Positions 36,414-47,245 of a DNA stretch of 64,000 bases are shown in pieces. Position 1 is the stretch's first letter, and each line of letters starts with the position of its first letter. The stretch is taken from positions 5,545,027 through 5,609,026 of the forward strand of contig PTFA01000011.1 of NCBI GenBank assembly GCA_003342895.1, given 5' to 3'. The notes beneath the pieces were generated by a model. The model did not search any database and was not told where the DNA came from. It saw only the letters and a program-made list of their open reading frames with translations. The position numbers and the translations under genes were made by a program. The DNA comes from Casuarius casuarius. Its lineage: Eukaryota; Chordata; Aves; Casuariiformes; Casuariidae.

Positions 36414-37019
36414 TTATAAGCCTCTATTTATCAACCTAGGATAATATTACTTTCATTTTATCTCCTTTCCTGTTGAGAGTTGCTAGGAATGGCTCTAGTT
36501 AGTGCCCAAATGTCAATGACCCCTAATGGATATTTTAGTAACTGAGAACAGCAAGAGCACATTAACAAAGTAACCCAGTCATCTTTCCTGCTGGGGACAC
36601 TGATGAATGGCAATCTAAAACTACTTCAGTCCCACTTCACCTGAGCAGCACAGAACAACAACAATATTCTATAGACAGACCTCACTCTTCTGCTTCCAGA
36701 NCTCCTAGTATCATTGCTACATATTTCTATGATTTTGAAGGTGCAGAGATCTAAACCAATAAAAAGAATTTTTTTAAAAAAAGAAGGAGGGGGGAGAGAA
36801 GAAATTAAAGTATGATTCATTTAGATCCAGGACAGTCAGCCAGGACTCGAGGAGAAGTAGTTGCTGAAGTTGGGGTTTGACTGCTGGGGGTTTTAAAGTC
36901 GTGCTTGTTTGCAGAAGGCACACAAAGTTCCCTTTCAAGTCACTGTACTAAACTCAAGCAATAGGAAATAATGACTCTGCTTAAATATTATAACAGTGGT
37001 TTGCCAGATTCTTTCTGCC
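36414..37019. other. Unique non-coding sequence
   Basis: No gene is seen. There is a single ambiguous base at 36701. It ends where CR1 similarity begins. Confidence 0.55.
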
Positions 37020-38435
37020 CCCGGGGTTGCCAGCAGGGCTTGGGCCTCGGCGGCCACAGGGGCAAGGGCTGCTGGGGACCAGCGGGACACCCTGGGCAAA
37101 GCAGAGCAAGAACACCTTGGCCAACGGGTTTTGCCAGTCTGGTGGCTGGGCCGAACAGGGAAATCATAGCGCAGCTTAGATGCAAAAAGCAAGCACGAGG
37201 AAGAGCAGTCACCCAGGAGAAACCACTCACACTCAGGGATGGAGGCAGGAAGGGCAAAGCTCGGCTGGAGCTGAGGCTGGTGAGAGACGTGCAAGGCAGC
37301 AAGGTGAATGAGGTCTGCAGGTACAAAAGGAAGAGCAAGGAAAATGTGATACTGCTGCTGAGGCAGATGAGCTAGATACGACAAACATGGAAAAGGCCAA
37401 ACATTCAATGCCTGCTCTGCCTTGGTATTTACTGACAAGGCCTGCTTTCCAGCCTCGCAGGTCTCAGTGTCAGATAGCAAAGTCAAGGATAGAGAGGAAC
37501 TGCCTACAGAGAGGGAGATTGAATTATGGGATACTTAAGTAAGCCAGATGTATGCAGGTCTGTGGGACAGGATGGAAACTCTCAAGAGTGCTGGCCAACA
37601 TCACCATGAGGCCACTCTGTCATCTCCGAAAGGTTGTGGGGTGGGGGCTTGGGGTGGTCCCCAATGACTGGAAAAAGGCAGATGTCATTCTCATCTAAAA
37701 CAAAATTTAAAAAAGAAATTGCAAGAACTAGGATCCAGGGAACTACAAGCCAGTCTGGCAATCTTAAGTACCTGGGAAAGTCATGTGGCACATCCTCATG
37801 AACGACATTTCCATGCATGTGAAGGACAAGGAGGTAACTGGGAACAGCCAGCATGGACTTACAAAATTGCACTTGATCAGTGTGATTACCTACTATGATG
37901 AAATGACTGGCTCCGTGAACCAGGGGAGAGTAGTGAATGCCATTTACTTTCACTTTCTAAAGATTTTCACCAGTGTCACCCAGCAGCCAAATTACGGTGA
38001 CAGGAGCTGAATGGATGGACTATGAGATGGGCGAAAAAACAGCTAGACTTTTAGGGTCAACAGTTCAAAGTCTAATTGACAGGGGTTTGTCCATCTGTCC
38101 ATCCCCCTTCCCCAAATAGGTAGCATTTCTTAGGTTTTGATAGTGGGGCTGATACCGCATGCCATCTTCATCTACAGCCTGGGTGATGGGGGGTGGTGGT
38201 GGGGGGTCGAACCCCACAGATGGCGCCAGAGGCGGGTGGGAGAAGCCGCTGACACCAAAGGGCAGACCAGCCATCCAGAGGGAGTGGCACAAGCTGGAGG
38301 AATGGGCCAACAGGAACCTCAGCAAGTTCAACAGGGACAAATGGCAATTACTGCACCTGGGACAGAATAGCCCCAGACAGCTGTACAGGCTGGGGGCTGA
38401 CAGGCTAGAAAGCAGCTGTGCAGAGGAGGCGCACA
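37020..38435 (+). mobile_element. CR1 LINE fragment lacking both ends
   Basis: Blocks follow avian CR1 ORF2 in order: 'ggcaggaagggcaaagctcg' near 37244, 'aaaggaagagcaaggaaaat' near 37326, 'gactggaaaaaggcagatgt' near 37666, 'aacagccagcatggacttac' near 37842, 'gatgaaatgactggctccgt' near 37897, 'gaggaatgggccaacaggaa' near 38297 and 'gtacaggctgggggctgaca' near 38383. These are reverse-transcriptase parts of the LINE, interrupted by stops and frameshifts. It is more GC-rich than the copy at 25.6 kb. Similarity stops near 38435, so the CR1 3' tail is absent. The 100-180-codon open frames inside, mostly antisense, are shadows of the LINE. Confidence 0.85.
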
Positions 38436-39587
38436 GCACCATAGCAACTGCCTCTTCCATCTACTATCAATAAAGAAGACCTACTTCATACACAAGCTTC
38501 AACTTTTCATTCAATTTCCCAGCCTAAAAATAAGTCGCAGTAATCTGATAAGGTGGCAGAAGGAAAATGAATATCAGAAAGAAAATCTATCATAATATAG
38601 AATAGAAGCAACCAGAGCTATTGCCTAGGTTTTCCTTCTCCCCTAAATTCTCAGGCTGGGCAGGTGAACTAGCCAGGAAGGGGAAGAGGAAAAAAAAAAA
38701 AGAAAAAAATCTGATGACCCCTGACAACCAGAGAGATGGAGAACAAGATGTAAAAGAAACATTTATCAGAAGCCTAACTGTAGATGTGTGACCTATATTC
38801 AGACAGGCACTTATCTGATAATAGGATTTTACCCTACATTATACTATTGACACCATCACCCCTACACCTGATCATTTCTATCAGGCACTTGTGAGCATGG
38901 TTTTCATTTTTCATCTGGGTGTGTTTAATCAACTTTGTTTTTGGGAAAAGAGACTGGGCTGACCAGCTTGCAGTTCATAATCTCTAGTAGGTTTTAATAG
39001 GAATTTTATATAAATTCATACCTATATAGCACTGTACTTTGCATGCAAGACAGATTGAGTTCATGTTCTGTAAGTTTCTCTAAAAGCAGCACTAGCATCA
39101 AAGTAAAAAGTGCCCAGCTTCACATTCACTTTGTAGTAGGTTTGCATTTTCAAAGTGTATAATCATATGGGAAAAAATGGATGGAGTCAGGCAGATTTTT
39201 TTTTTAAACAGCAAATTATACATAGAATTTTAACTATAAGGAAGAAAAAAGGAAAAAGGTAATATAGCCAAAAAAGTTTACAGGCTATCCTTAATTTGAA
39301 AAGAGCATACTAAAAGGGTCTTGGCATTTGTTTCTATAAGATCTTAAAATCTCTATGCTTGTCTTTATGAAAGACATTTAAACATGAAAAGACAACAGAA
39401 AGATTTGATTTGGAAGTGCTGGGAAACTAAGAATGAAACAAATGGCCAAACTGCAAAGCATAGATTCTCAGATATTGCAATTAAAATAATTGTAAATATT
39501 CCCCATTACAAATATCTATGTCTTCCAATTGTTTATAAAGCTGCTGATTTGAGTATTAGACACTCTCTACATTTGGATCAGTTTGTC
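38436..39587. other. Unique non-coding sequence
   Basis: No gene is recognised. AATAAA at 38469 just past the CR1 fragment is probably fortuitous. It contains A- and T-runs near 38690-38706 and 39199-39207. Confidence 0.5.
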
Positions 39588-39642
39588 TGGTCAGATACAT
39601 CAGCACAGCTCCCAGTAATTCAATAGAGTCAAAGGAGTTGAC
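39588..39642 (-). repeat. Possible old amniote repeat arm
   Basis: On the minus strand, 'aactcctttgactctattga' followed by 'attactgggagctgtgctga' resembles the 'aactccattgacttcaatgg' / 'agttactcaggatt' family. It is weak and diverged. The 160-codon frame through this region has no ATG at its 5' end and is not called. Confidence 0.3.
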
Positions 39643-40972
39643 AGCCGGTGGAACTTCTTCTAAGGCTGTAATGACAAGAAAGACCACCTTTCTCCTAATC
39701 TTAGGCTGCTTGGCCATGAAGCGTGTTTTTTCAGTGTCATTCTGTAACTTCGTTTGTTCAACAAGAGTGAAAAAATGATGTTGCGTGGCGTCGCACCCCA
39801 GCCCAGCCCAGCTCACAGAGGTTTCTCCCGCTCTCACTAGTGGTTGGCAGCAGGGAAGGGAGTGAGCCTTGCCTGTGGGTGTCATAGGTGTCCTCAGTAA
39901 GGACAGCAGAGACCTGACAGCTGCCGGCACTGCAGCGAATAGACCACTTTGGTTATAAGCAGTCGTCGCCACCCTTCCCTTCCTCCTCCAGGTAGCAGTT
40001 GAAAACAAAGCGCAGCAGTGCATGGCGCACACAGCACAGCAGGGGACATGCTGGGGCACAGTGCTGCAGCTGCAGGGGTAAGAGACAGAAGAAGATGGAA
40101 AAAGTCCCTCTGGGCCCGAAGCCCAGCACAGCTTTACTAGCCACGCTTAAGCAGCCCCTGTGAGATCTCAGGGTTCCCATTTCCTATTCCCCTGCCATGT
40201 AGCATGACTGTTTTCTCCCTGCTAATACCCAAGGACCAGCAAAAGAAGTGTGAGAGGTGCTCATTTCGGCACCACCTGCTCACCCCACAGCCCTGCTTAG
40301 CCACGGCAGCAGTCAACGGCGTACCATCAGCGCAAACGCTTCGCCTACAGCTTCAGCTCCCAGGTTTCACCACACTGCAAGCTGACTGCAAGCTGATCTT
40401 TTCTGCACCATCAGCTGCTGAATGTGAATATTCCCCATGAATACATCAGATGGGTTTTTCCCCTTATCACCTCTACAGCTTCTCAGAGTGGTGCTCGTAT
40501 TTAACATCTCCAGGGAAAAATGTTGTGTTTTTCCTTTTAGGAACAACTAATGTATTTCAGCTGAAACTTTTCAAGGCAAACACGCATTATTATACAAATC
40601 AGTCTAAAGCAGATGCAGATCTTAGAAATCTCTAGCATGGCTCCTAAAGTCAGGAGTTATATGCAGGTGAAGATAGGTTTTTATAGCAAGAAGCCGTCCA
40701 TCCAGATGATAGACAGCACTACCAGCTCTCCTCAGAAGTCTGATTCCCTTTCAGTCTACTTATATTTCATTTTATGTGTACCGGGCCAAGTCACATTATT
40801 TTAAGCTTCAATTACTCATGTCAGTTCTTATTCTTGTAGCTGAATGGTACTTTTAACAAAAGAAAGGCTTACAGTCCAGGACACATGCTGAATATTTAAC
40901 AGTCAAAATGGACTTGAGCAAACGCATGAAAATAGTTGAGGAAACACTGCAATCTCCTCATTGCGTGTTCAG
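39643..40972. other. Non-coding, mildly GC- and CpG-enriched
   Basis: Positions 39770-40350 hold more CpGs than average, with a cluster at 40300-40345. Both strands were read: minus frames stop quickly there, and plus frames lack matched splice sites. No gene is called. Confidence 0.4.
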
Positions 40973-41097
40973 AGAAGGAGTTAATAGAAAGGCAGTTAGA
41001 AATGCTCCCACAGCACCTCAGTTACGAGAGAGTGAACAAGTTAGCGGAGGAATGCCAACGCCGTCAGGCTGCTAATGCAGAAACTTTCCCTGTGTAA
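40973..41097 (+). CDS. Candidate terminal coding exon of an unidentified plus-strand gene
   Basis: Seen: an acceptor with a pyrimidine tract (aatctcctcattgcgtgttcag) opens a phase-1 frame of 40 codons ending in TAA. It reads KELIERQLEMLPQHLSYERV and continues NKLAEECQRRQAANAETFPV: strongly charged, helix-prone, heptad-like, and therefore a plausible coiled-coil C-terminus. The segment has several CpGs (gttacgagag, tagcgg, caacgccgtc) in a poor background. Its entry phase matches the exit phase of the 24878-24994 candidate. I cannot name the family. A chance frame remains possible, because open frames of this length are common here. Confidence 0.3.
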
Positions 41098-44000
41098 CAC
41101 GCTGTTCAGATTACAGGACGTCAAGCTTTCACTCAGTGACCACATCTTTGTACCTTTTAAATCCTCAGAGACTCAACTTCTAAGACCCAAGTCTACACAG
41201 CTGAAGTCATGTTTACTGTATGACACCTTCACCACTCGTGCCTCAGGCATGTTTTCTTCTGTTTTCTTTCTTGCCTAAGGAATCGGACTGAATACTTTTT
41301 CAGTAATAGGACTTTTGAGAGCTTTCTTTCAAACAACTAATAAAATTCAGAACAAGTCTTCCTGATTTGTTTCATTGGTACAATATTCCTGCTTCAACTC
41401 CTGCCAAAGCTCGCCTCCCAAGACACAGAAAAGTTTCTTCCAAAGTATCTTCCTCCTATGTATTAATAAAGCATTACTCCCAGTTCTGTTTTTTTGGCAG
41501 GTTTTCTCTTGGTTGACCACAAGTTAATTGTATACAAATTTCCAACCAGGCACTGTTACTAGCTTTATTTTTACTTTCTCCATTTATGGAGGTGAGCTTA
41601 AAATTCCCAGAGATTATGCCATGATTACCACACTGCAATACACACAGTACATTACAAATACCTGCTAAAACTTAAACAACATTAGCATACATAAGTAATC
41701 CTGCATATCATGGTGTTGTAGAATTAACAAATAATGTGTAATCTGGGAAGATTTTTTTTGTCTGTTTCTTTTCACCCTCTAGGTGTTACAATTAATTACA
41801 TCAGTGCTTTTTGCTTTGCAAGTATTATTATAGCTAATGATGATTAGTGTAGATAATTTTGTTAGACTCCCATTTTGTAGCTTAGGGGTATCACTTTCAT
41901 TCTAAAGTGTTGATTGTTTCTTATCTAACTTTGAAAATGAGATTAGATACATTTAAACTGATGTTTCTTATATTGTCTAACTATGTAGATTTATATGGTA
42001 ATTTAAAATCTGATAAGCTATGAGTGGCATAAGACTGCATAATAAAGCAATCACAGCAGTTGACACTTTAGAGAGAATTAAATGGAGTCTTGCTTCAGAA
42101 GAGAGAGCTGGGGGAAAAAAAAAGAAGTACCACTCCATGCTGGGGACCAGAGTGCTGGGGGAAACATTTAGGGCTAGAGAGTCATTACTTAACTTACATG
42201 CAGGGCCCTCATTTTCTCTGCGTGACTGGACAGGTGCATCCATTATGTGTTATTTCAGAAAGAAGAATAAAGGAAATAAATGGTCAAATACTAGGAGCTG
42301 CCTAGAATAAGATTGGCTCACTGAGGATTTCTGTGATGGGACATGGACTATGAGCTTCCCCTAACACTGTCCTCTTTATANTCTTTTGCACGGCATGGAT
42401 GGGAGAACAATAAGGTAGGATTGAACCTGATCCGGTAGAAGTAGGTTTTTTTAGAAGTTCAAATTCTCCTTCCAGGTGGAGTAAAGCAAAAGAAAATTCT
42501 CCTGGCTTCAGATTTTAAGGCAGCTTCTAAACCAAAATGAGAAATGGTATTACATATAAGAGCTCTGCATGAAAATGCCCTTTCCAGCGTGCATGAGAGG
42601 GAATCAAGAAATAAAATGGATGCTTTCAGGGAAGGATGCTACCTCCGGGGACCATTAGGTGACAAACAATTTTGCAGGATGAGAAGCTGCACTGATTTTC
42701 TTTTTAAAAGAAGTCACCCTAGTAGATGTTCTTAGATGCTAACTCAAGGCTTTCATGCTAGACCAGGAAGGTGGCAGGAAGGAAGATGACAGCAGTAGAG
42801 TTCAGAGCATGGTAGGAGAAATGTCAGTTTGAACTGTAGCCCTTGCACACTAGAAACACAATCCAGGAGCCTCCAAAGACAATTACCAGGGGCTGCTCCA
42901 AATCACTCCAAGCCATGCAGTGACATCAGGGAATCACTGCTCCCAAACACTCACCATCACCCTTCTCTCCCACCAAGTGCCACACACTCCTCTGCTCCCT
43001 ATCTCAGGGCTTCAGAGATACAGGGGAACTGAGAAAACAGGGAAAACTGGCTCCAACTACAACCCATTCTCACTAATTAGCTTATAGAGTAGAGGGAGCG
43101 TGTCATCAGCAGGGCACACTGATGGCTGGAGAAGGCTACAGTCTCAGTATATGACCGTCCTGAAGTACCTATTAGCAGGTGGCTTTGAAAATCTGCATTA
43201 TAATGGCAGAGCCTGTTGTGGGCTGTACCTTATATAAATGATCTAGTTTTTACTAAGACAAAAAAAAGAAGATGCATATGTCAAGCCAATGCCCCTATTA
43301 GAGCAGCAGAGTCTCAATCTGAAAAGCAGCGGTATCTGTGATCTACTTGTTTTAGTTATATAATCCATATTTTATGACCAAATTGTGATCAAACACTATT
43401 ATAACCATTGTTCTTTCAGTTTTTACATCTGAATGGTAGATACTGCTGTAGCATCAGACAGCTGAGNCACAATACAAAAAGCATCCCTTTCCAGCTGCTC
43501 AGCCTGCTTAGCTGTTGGAAATAAAGAGGACAAGTCTTGGGAGAAAGCAGGTGGCTGAGATCATTTGCTTTGAGAGAGGATCACCCTAAACAGGCAAACA
43601 CAGCACCCGTGAGAATCAAGAAGTGTGTTTCTCCTTTGCTTTTAGCAGATAATTTTATGCCGTTTCCCACTCTCCTTTTCTCTCCTAAGTCTTGCATAGC
43701 TGGAATAACTAAAGAAAGGGCCTGGAAAGAAGGGGCCTGAAAGAAGGTGCTGAAGTGTGGAGGAATCAATGTGCTCTCCATTTGTTTTAACTGAAACAAA
43801 AATAAATCTAGCTTTTTCAAATGCATCAAGAGACAAATAACAAAATAGTTAACAAAACTAAATAATAACAAAAAAGTATCTTTTCTACATCTGAAAGAAT
43901 TTAAACCCTTCTGTGAGGGGATCTCTGGTTGACCAGAGTTTTGATTTGAATGCCCCCCTTGTTCTTTAAAAGCAGGTGCTAACACAAGGTTTTATCAGCA

Positions 44001-44139
44001 CAAATGCTAGCTCTAGCAGCTCAGATTTATTGGTGAGAAAATGGCTTACAACCTTTTTTATTCTCATTTTCTCCTGCACACCAGCACTCTTGCTCAGTCC
44101 AACACCTTTCCATGGTTTTCAGGCTGCAATGAAGCCAAG
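41098..44139. other. Unique non-coding sequence
   Basis: No gene is called. Positions 41700-42020 are AT-rich with TAAT/ATTA cores and could be a conserved element. Within them a very strong acceptor (gtttcttttcaccctctag at 41782) precedes 13 codons and a weak donor (CAA/GTATTA at 41822). Ns lie at 42381 and 43467. Confidence 0.45.
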
Positions 44140-44420
44140 CTCCAACCCTAGGTCCTCAGGAAAACTTCTCTCCTCTGCTACCTCGGCTGTGCTTCTGCTC
44201 CCCCAAGCACCCCCGCCCCGCCCCGGCTCTTTCTGCCTTTTTCCTCTGACCACCTCCTGCTCAGCCCTCCACAGGGTCCATCTTGCTCCCAGCAGCCAGG
44301 TTTGCTGGAGCCCACAGCCCTTCGCCCTCCCCAGGCATCCATCCTGGTGACTCAGGATGCCACAGCCAGGCCAGGGCTCCCCTCCACCGGGCAGCCTCCC
44401 TCCTGGCCTCCTCCCAAAAT
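44140..44420. promoter_or_regulatory. GC-rich islet with GC boxes and minus-strand G4
   Basis: A sharply GC-rich, pyrimidine-rich (plus-strand) islet in AT-rich DNA. At 44200-44224 C-runs of 5, 5, 4 and 4 form a strict G-quadruplex motif on the minus strand and include two overlapping Sp1/KLF-type CCCCGCCC boxes. CpG density is only moderate, so it is not a classic CpG island. Open frames of 80-124 codons occur on both strands without start or splice support. It could be a weak promoter, an enhancer or simply old GC-rich sequence. Confidence 0.3.
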
Positions 44421-45229
44421 GCAAAGTAAAGGGTAGGCAAATAAAAAGGGCATCCTCGTAGTCTCAAGCAGATGACCTGGCTTGCAAGCAAGCAAAAGAT
44501 AAGAGACTTCAAGCAGAAAACTCCAGAATTAAGTCATAAACTGTGACCCATAAAGGAATAAGCCTCAACTCTTAAATCACTTAACACCATCCCTGAAGTC
44601 ACAGATCTTCCATGAACTGAGGAAGTTGAACCTAGTCTGTTCCAAGGGATGAAGCCAGGAAGGGGCACTACAGATAGGACTCACTTTCTGTCCTGCCCTT
44701 TTATTTTTAACAGCCCTTGTTTCACATGTGACATCCCTGCTATAGACTACAGTGCTTTTAATACCAGAGATTTGTGCAGGATTTTTCAGCATCAAACCTG
44801 CATCAACAAAGGGAAATATTTTTCTATCTTTTTTTCCTTCAAGCTGTTGTTAGCAGTCTCTGTTAAACAAAGTTGCATAAACCCAATATAAATCAACTGT
44901 TTTGCTTTAATACTGCTTGGAATTCTTTAATGTTACTGTGCTTTCATACTGCTCCAACTCAGCCAAGTAGCAAGTAGTATCTAAATAATAAAATGGCCTT
45001 TGTGAGTTGCCCATAGAATATAACCAAGAGCAAAAACAGTTGCATCCCTTCTTTTGGCAAGAGCTCAACTAGGCAAGATACTTAGGCTAACCAAGCAATG
45101 TATACTAACACCACATGCTCAAGAGTATTCATAATCATGCAAATGTCTTTGGCCCATTGACTATGTTTCCACAACTGAACAATTAGTTTTTCCTCTATAA
45201 ATTTTAATAAGCATAGGGCAAACCATCTA
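44421..45229. other. Unique AT-rich non-coding sequence
   Basis: No gene or repeat is recognised. Confidence 0.6.
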
Positions 45230-45550
45230 TGCTGTGGCTGTTAGCTTTCTCCTCATCTCATTATTAGGGAAAAAATCCACTTGGCATTTGTCAGCTTTCT
45301 TGTGTATCTTCAGAAGAAAATGTTCTCAGTATTCGGCAGCTTTCTTTTTTAATACGTTGTCATAAACAAAAACAAGTATTCATTGCTCCTCAGCTTTCTC
45401 CATATGACTTGAGTAGAGAAAGTTTTGCTTGGCAATTGTCATACTTCAGGGTGTTTTTCATAAGCAAATCACTCACCATTCATCAGCTTTATGTGGATCT
45501 ACTAAAAAAGAAAGTGCTTGCTCCACTTTTCATCAGCATACAGATGCAAC
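45230..45550 (+). repeat. Decayed tandem repeat, about 48-bp period, about 6-7 units
   Basis: The motif tcagctttct or a variant recurs at about 45242, 45292, 45337, 45391, 45440 (catacttc), 45484 and 45534, at spacings of 44-54 bases. Units also share a preceding ttggcattgt-like segment and a following A-rich gaagaaaatgt-like segment. This looks like an old minisatellite whose units have diverged strongly. No coding frame runs through it. Confidence 0.7.
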
Positions 45551-46680
45551 CTCATTATAGGTCCAAGGATGAGCAACTCTAGATGCATAAACTCATAACC
45601 AATTAGCATTATGGGGAGATCTTCTGTACTTTGAAAATACAGTTTGAGCAAATAGTTAGCAGAAATTTCCCTATGAATAGTAATTTCAGTGGGTAATTAA
45701 GACTATTAATCTTACTCACTTTTTTTCTGCTAATTCATCGTGATCTACTTAGGAATAAATACCTATGATCTGTTGGACAGTATACAATCCTTCCCCCAGC
45801 CTTGAACAAGAAACGCCTTCTCAGAAAAATGGTTAAGTGTGGAAAGTGCCTTCTCTCTAACCAATACAAACCACGAGTTAGGAGAAAACAAAATTCGATT
45901 CAAGTGTCTGAATAAAAGACATCTGATGTAATTTAACTAGCATCTGTAGCAGGTCAGTAGAAACCCTCTTCACTGCTCTGACAACCCATTGGTCAGTTCT
46001 GTTGATTCTGGGGCTCAAGATCTACAGATAAAAGTGGCAGGTAATGAGGCAGAAAAAAGAATTTCCTACTTTGGGGAGTGGAGGGAAGGAAATCTGATGC
46101 ATAAATACTCTATCCTGTGCCTTTAATTCTGGTACTGCTGTACGGACACGAGGTTTCCAGCATTAGGACACTGACAGTTACAGAGCCCCACTGCCAATTC
46201 TCCAGTAGAGGCCCACCACTGGTTTGTTCTCTATATTTAAAGGACTATTGCAACACCCAAAACCAAAGTTCTTTTTGCCATCTGAATGTAGCAAATATTT
46301 TGCATCTAATTTGTGATTTTTTCATACAAATTTTGTACCTCTGTAATGCTCAGCATTTTCCAGAAGCGCATAAAACACTGACTGCTATCTGTCATAGGCA
46401 GCTGTTTCCTTCCCATACTCTCCTGAGAGAGCTCTGAATGGGAATTTTATTAGCTAGCTCAAAATGTAATAGACCAAGTGTGACGAGGACATGACAGAAG
46501 ACACTCACTAATTTAGGGAGACAAAAATTAAAATGGGTCTGTGATAATGCAAACTTCTGAAGAGAAGCTTATTGCTGCTGCTATACAGGTAGGAAAGGTG
46601 ACAGAAAGGAATGTGTAGCTGTGGCTCCATGGTTCACTAGAAGAGGATGAGAAAGCAAGTGTAGGCACCAGACCTAGATC
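45551..46680. other. Unique non-coding sequence
   Basis: No gene is supported. A 106-codon plus-strand frame (46117-46437) has no splice context or recognisable product. Confidence 0.5.
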
Positions 46681-46816
46681 ATGCAGGCTGGCTGGTTCTT
46701 AGCTCTTTCCCTGGCTGTCTGTATTTTGACTCCTCTAGCTGTCACTGTCCATTACAATGCCCAAGCCAGCTCGAGGTACAGTGCATTCCAGAGACAGCTC
46801 TCAGTAGACAATATCG
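46681..46816 (+). other. Candidate signal-peptide exon (45 codons)
   Basis: An ATG frame starts MQAGWFLALSLAVCILTPLA, with the shape of a signal peptide (hydrophobic core, small residues near a possible cleavage site after about residue 22). It reaches a donor ATCG/GTGAGACT at phase 1, the usual phase after signal-peptide exons. The frame runs on only 15 codons past the donor. No promoter, CpG enrichment or matching second exon was found, and I do not recognise the peptide. Hydrophobic chance frames of this kind are frequent. Confidence 0.1.
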
Positions 46817-47175
46817 GTGAGACTACACAGGATTCAGATTCTTTTACCTATGCAGCTATTTAATACTAACCCAGAAGGTTCATAATAGGCTGCAATTCTG
46901 CTAGGCTGCAACAAGATCTTCAGCGTTATATCTGACACTTCAAATTGAGAAAAGACACAAGAAGTATTTCATAATGATGTGGTCTTGGAATCACAGGATC
47001 AAGGATCATGTAAGCTTGGATAGGGCCAATATGCCCTAGTGGGGGCTGCCATACAGCAGCCTGGACGTGGACTACATGGCCTTGGCACCATGGACTAGCC
47101 CAGCTTATTCAGAGCTGTAAATGTAGCAGGTATGCTCATATACCATCAGGATGATGGTGATTACACACCTGTAGA
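46817..47175. other. Non-coding sequence
   Basis: No gene is seen. 46988-47015 (ggaatcacaggatcaagg) faintly resembles a CR1 tail on the minus strand but was not accepted. Confidence 0.45.
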
Positions 47176-47245
47176 TGTGCTTGGTGCTTTACAGACACAT
47201 ACTAAGCCTGAGCCCCATCCCTAAGTATTTAGACTCTAAAAAGCA
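47176..47245 (+). repeat. Old amniote interspersed repeat fragment
   Basis: 'tgcttggtgctttacagaca' followed by 'catactaagcctgagcccca' and 'tatttagactctaaa' matches the same amniote arm as 32070-32127 (ggcgctgtacaaacacatag...ctgccccaaagagctt). It is diverged and partial. Confidence 0.55.

Noticed and set aside
38466..38471. AATAAA just after the CR1 fragment
   Set aside because: The CR1 similarity ends before it, and CR1 elements do not use a poly(A) tail; no transcript end is implied.
36935..38473. Open frames of 100-183 codons on both strands
   Set aside because: They lie within the CR1 LINE fragment, mostly antisense to ORF2, and are shadows of it.
39556..40059. 167-codon minus-strand frame
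   Set aside because: The 5' codon is GTG, not ATG; there are no splice sites or recognisable domain, and it overlaps a repeat-like arm.
40255..40275. Start resembling U6 snRNA (gtgctcatttcggcac)
   Set aside because: Only about 15 bases match the 5' hairpin of U6; the ACAGAGA and downstream U6 regions are absent. It is a chance hairpin.
43976..44424. 124- and 101-codon frames on opposite strands
   Set aside because: Both arise from GC-rich composition; the plus frame starts with GTG, and neither has splice or domain support.
46988..47020. Possible CR1 tail on the minus strand (ggaatcacaggatcaagg)
   Set aside because: The match is short and does not continue into the conserved gacct..gaggtcat region.
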